Part shown: piece by piece, positions 62,683 to 64,000 of the stretch | How positions within the stretch are numbered: position 1 is the first letter of the stretch | Layout: every line of letters begins with the position of its first letter | DNA from: an uncultured Lachnospiraceae bacterium | GTDB lineage: Bacteria > Bacillota > Clostridia > Lachnospirales > Lachnospiraceae | DNA length: 64,000 nt | Direction of reading: 5' to 3' | NCBI GenBank assembly: GCA_947564735.1 | Contig: CANOEC010000003.1 | Location: forward strand, 62,001-126,000 | Position numbers and translations under genes: made by a program | Notes under the pieces: generated by a model | The model's database searches: none | What the model saw: only the letters and a program-made list of their open reading frames with translations | Told to the model about the DNA's origin: nothing

Positions 62683-63999
62683 CTACAATACCAATTCCTC
62701 TATTGGCATTTTCTTCCTTGTAAGATAGTATTCATAAACCCTGTGTGCTGGCAGTTGGCGTATTTCTATGTTTTCCAATCCCAATGCTTCCAACATTGCC
62801 AGTCTTACTGTGCCTTTAACAATAATATCTTTTTTTTCAGTAGGCATAATAAAACAATTTTTTACTATAGGAATTGACTGTTTTTTAATAAAATTCATAT
62901 ATGCCAACTGATAAAGATATTGTTTTGTCACATCTCCAATTCCCGGATTGCCCCGCAGTGCTTTACCCTTTTCAAGTTGGATATTATAATACTTGGCATC
63001 CAAAATTATAAAATAATCTCCCTCCGCACTTTGTCCTGTTGTAATAATATCAGGTATGAGCGTATCCTTGGCAAGTATTGGTTTATCCATATCAGCAGCT
63101 TTCCATTCTGGCAAATCGATTATTTCTATCAGTTTCTTTTCCTGCTTAAACTCAACTGCCAAAGGCTTAGATAATCCAAGACCGCCAATAGGTGTTGCCA
63201 ACTTATTATTAAATACCTCTGCGCATATTTTTTCCCACACAACATGGAAAGCTGTCGTTCCAAACATACTGATTCCTTCGTTTTCCTCCAATACTCTCTT
63301 GTCCTGTGAAACATAGGTATACATTGTTTTCAGAAGTATCTGTCTTCTGGTGTTGAACTGTAAACTGAGTTCAGCTTGGATTCTATCCAATATGTATTCC
63401 TTGTCGCCAAAATCCTCTAAACTCTCATCAGACAGTTCCACAGAAGCCATCTCGAACAGTTCCTCCAACTCAGAATCATGAAGCTGCTCGGAGCATTCGG
63501 TCAAAATGCACTCATGAAGTCTCTTGAAGTAATCCATTTCATCGTCAATAGTTTTTTCGGTATATAGCTCTGTATAATAAGGCCGATTATCCCGAATAAT
63601 GGTAAATCCCTCATTAATAGTTTTTTCCCAAAGGATTGCCCCTTCTCCATTAACCTCCACTATATCTTCGCTGTTGTTGTACACCCCATACTCATGATAG
63701 TCATTGAGTAAATAAAGGATAATTGCAAGCAAATTGAAACTGCGGTTATCCCCATCGCCATTAAACAGATTTACAATCTGCTCCTCGGAATTGCTGTAAC
63801 GCTCTAAAACCTTCATGACCTGCTTCATCTCTTCTAGCGGATCAACCGCCGAAAGGAGATACTTTGGATATATTTTTATAATCCTGCTGCCATAGGTTAT
63901 AACGCCAACATAAGTAAAAACATACAGGTACTCATCGTTTCCAGCGGATTCATCTGCTATTTGGATATCCTCATCCACCAAATCAGAAAGCACCAGTTG
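62683..63999 (-). CDS. LlaJI-family / McrC-like restriction endonuclease subunit, 5' end outside window
   Basis: At least 439 residues, open to the window edge; a GTG at 63993 is the first start in view but the frame continues. The N-terminal half is McrC-like (FTYVGVITYGSRIIKIYPKY, a LERYSNSEEQIVNL helix). The C-terminal PD-(D/E)XK core has TLIPDIITTGQSAEGDYFII and LDAKYYN (D...DxK). LlaJI-type systems pair this with an McrB-like GTPase and cytosine methylases, which would lie upstream, outside the window. Confidence 0.75.
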   Translation of the reverse strand, partial: QLVLSDLVDEDIQIADESAGNDEYLYVFTYVGVITYGSRIIKIYPKYLLSAVDPLEEMKQVMKVLERYSNSEEQIVNLFNGDGDNRSFNLLAIILYLLNDYHEYGVYNNSEDIVEVNGEGAILWEKTINEGFTIIRDNRPYYTELYTEKTIDDEMDYFKRLHECILTECSEQLHDSELEELFEMASVELSDESLEDFGDKEYILDRIQAELSLQFNTRRQILLKTMYTYVSQDKRVLEENEGISMFGTTAFHVVWEKICAEVFNNKLATPIGGLGLSKPLAVEFKQEKKLIEIIDLPEWKAADMDKPILAKDTLIPDIITTGQSAEGDYFIILDAKYYNIQLEKGKALRGNPGIGDVTKQYLYQLAYMNFIKKQSIPIVKNCFIMPTEKKDIIVKGTVRLAMLEALGLENIEIRQLPAHRVYEYYLTRKKMPIEELVL

Positions 64000-64000
64000 T

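Noticed and set aside
1-64000. CRISPR arrays, tRNA and rRNA genes, insertion sequences, diversity-generating retroelement
   Set aside because: No regularly spaced repeat-spacer pattern, no cloverleaf or rRNA core was recognised, no reverse transcriptase, and no transposase with a catalytic domain; the only IS30-like part lacks DDE residues.

Overview
The window is a piece of a Firmicutes chromosome, most likely a gut clostridium of the Lachnospiraceae. That placement is an inference from gene content, Shine-Dalgarno (SD) sequences of the AGGAGG type, and the style of the prophage genes; no rRNA or tRNA is present to test it. A host segment (1 to about 17,460) is followed by a large integrated prophage (about 17,460 to beyond 61.4 kb, right end outside the window).

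Host segment. It holds a partial PAS-domain signalling gene, glyA, a lipid kinase, a PAP2 phosphatase, a family 2 glycosyltransferase, an SfsA-MutY fusion in a run with a cytosolic 5'-nucleotidase and a DUF1653 protein, a membrane-anchored transglutaminase-like protein, ThrH, a polysaccharide deacetylase, holA, a response-regulator/(p)ppGpp-synthetase fusion and the 3' part of comEC. Two LexA-type boxes lie over a consensus promoter upstream of the DUF1653/nucleotidase/SfsA-MutY run, which suggests SOS control.

The junction. comEC is cut inside the codons of its conserved SGLH motif near 17,460. Two overlapping large serine recombinase genes lie just inside, reading toward the junction. Nearly everything from there on reads leftward.

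Prophage, read in the direction of transcription (right to left): a possibly cargo-bearing edge (LlaJI/McrC-like restriction protein, an unknown protein, a TmrB-like P-loop protein); an XRE repressor plus ImmA-type peptidase and a second regulator, whose promoters share the palindrome GTCAAY-N6-GTTGAC; a decayed DnaA-like fragment; a replication module (DUF2800, DUF2815, family A polymerase, VapE-type primase/ATPase, VRR-NUC nuclease, SNF2 helicase); a late-regulator-like protein; MazF; HNH; two DNA methyltransferases; terminase; portal; ClpP-like protease; HK97-type capsid; connectors; major tail protein; tail assembly chaperone with an A_AAA_AAC slippery site; tape measure; tail tip; a glycine-rich receptor-binding protein; holin; endolysin; and a highly structured presumptive noncoding RNA. 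This is an HK97-fold siphovirus plan.

Points that depart from a routine prophage: (i) a PIN/NYN-like gene with its own promoter and terminator between terminase and portal; (ii) a rightward gene fusing an IS30-type DNA-binding region to an AbrB/MazE-like C-terminus, tail to tail with a solitary mazF; (iii) a run of about eight hairpins (21,966-22,320) ending in a terminator after the lysis genes; (iv) a G9 tract in the receptor-binding gene; (v) matched operators in the immunity region.
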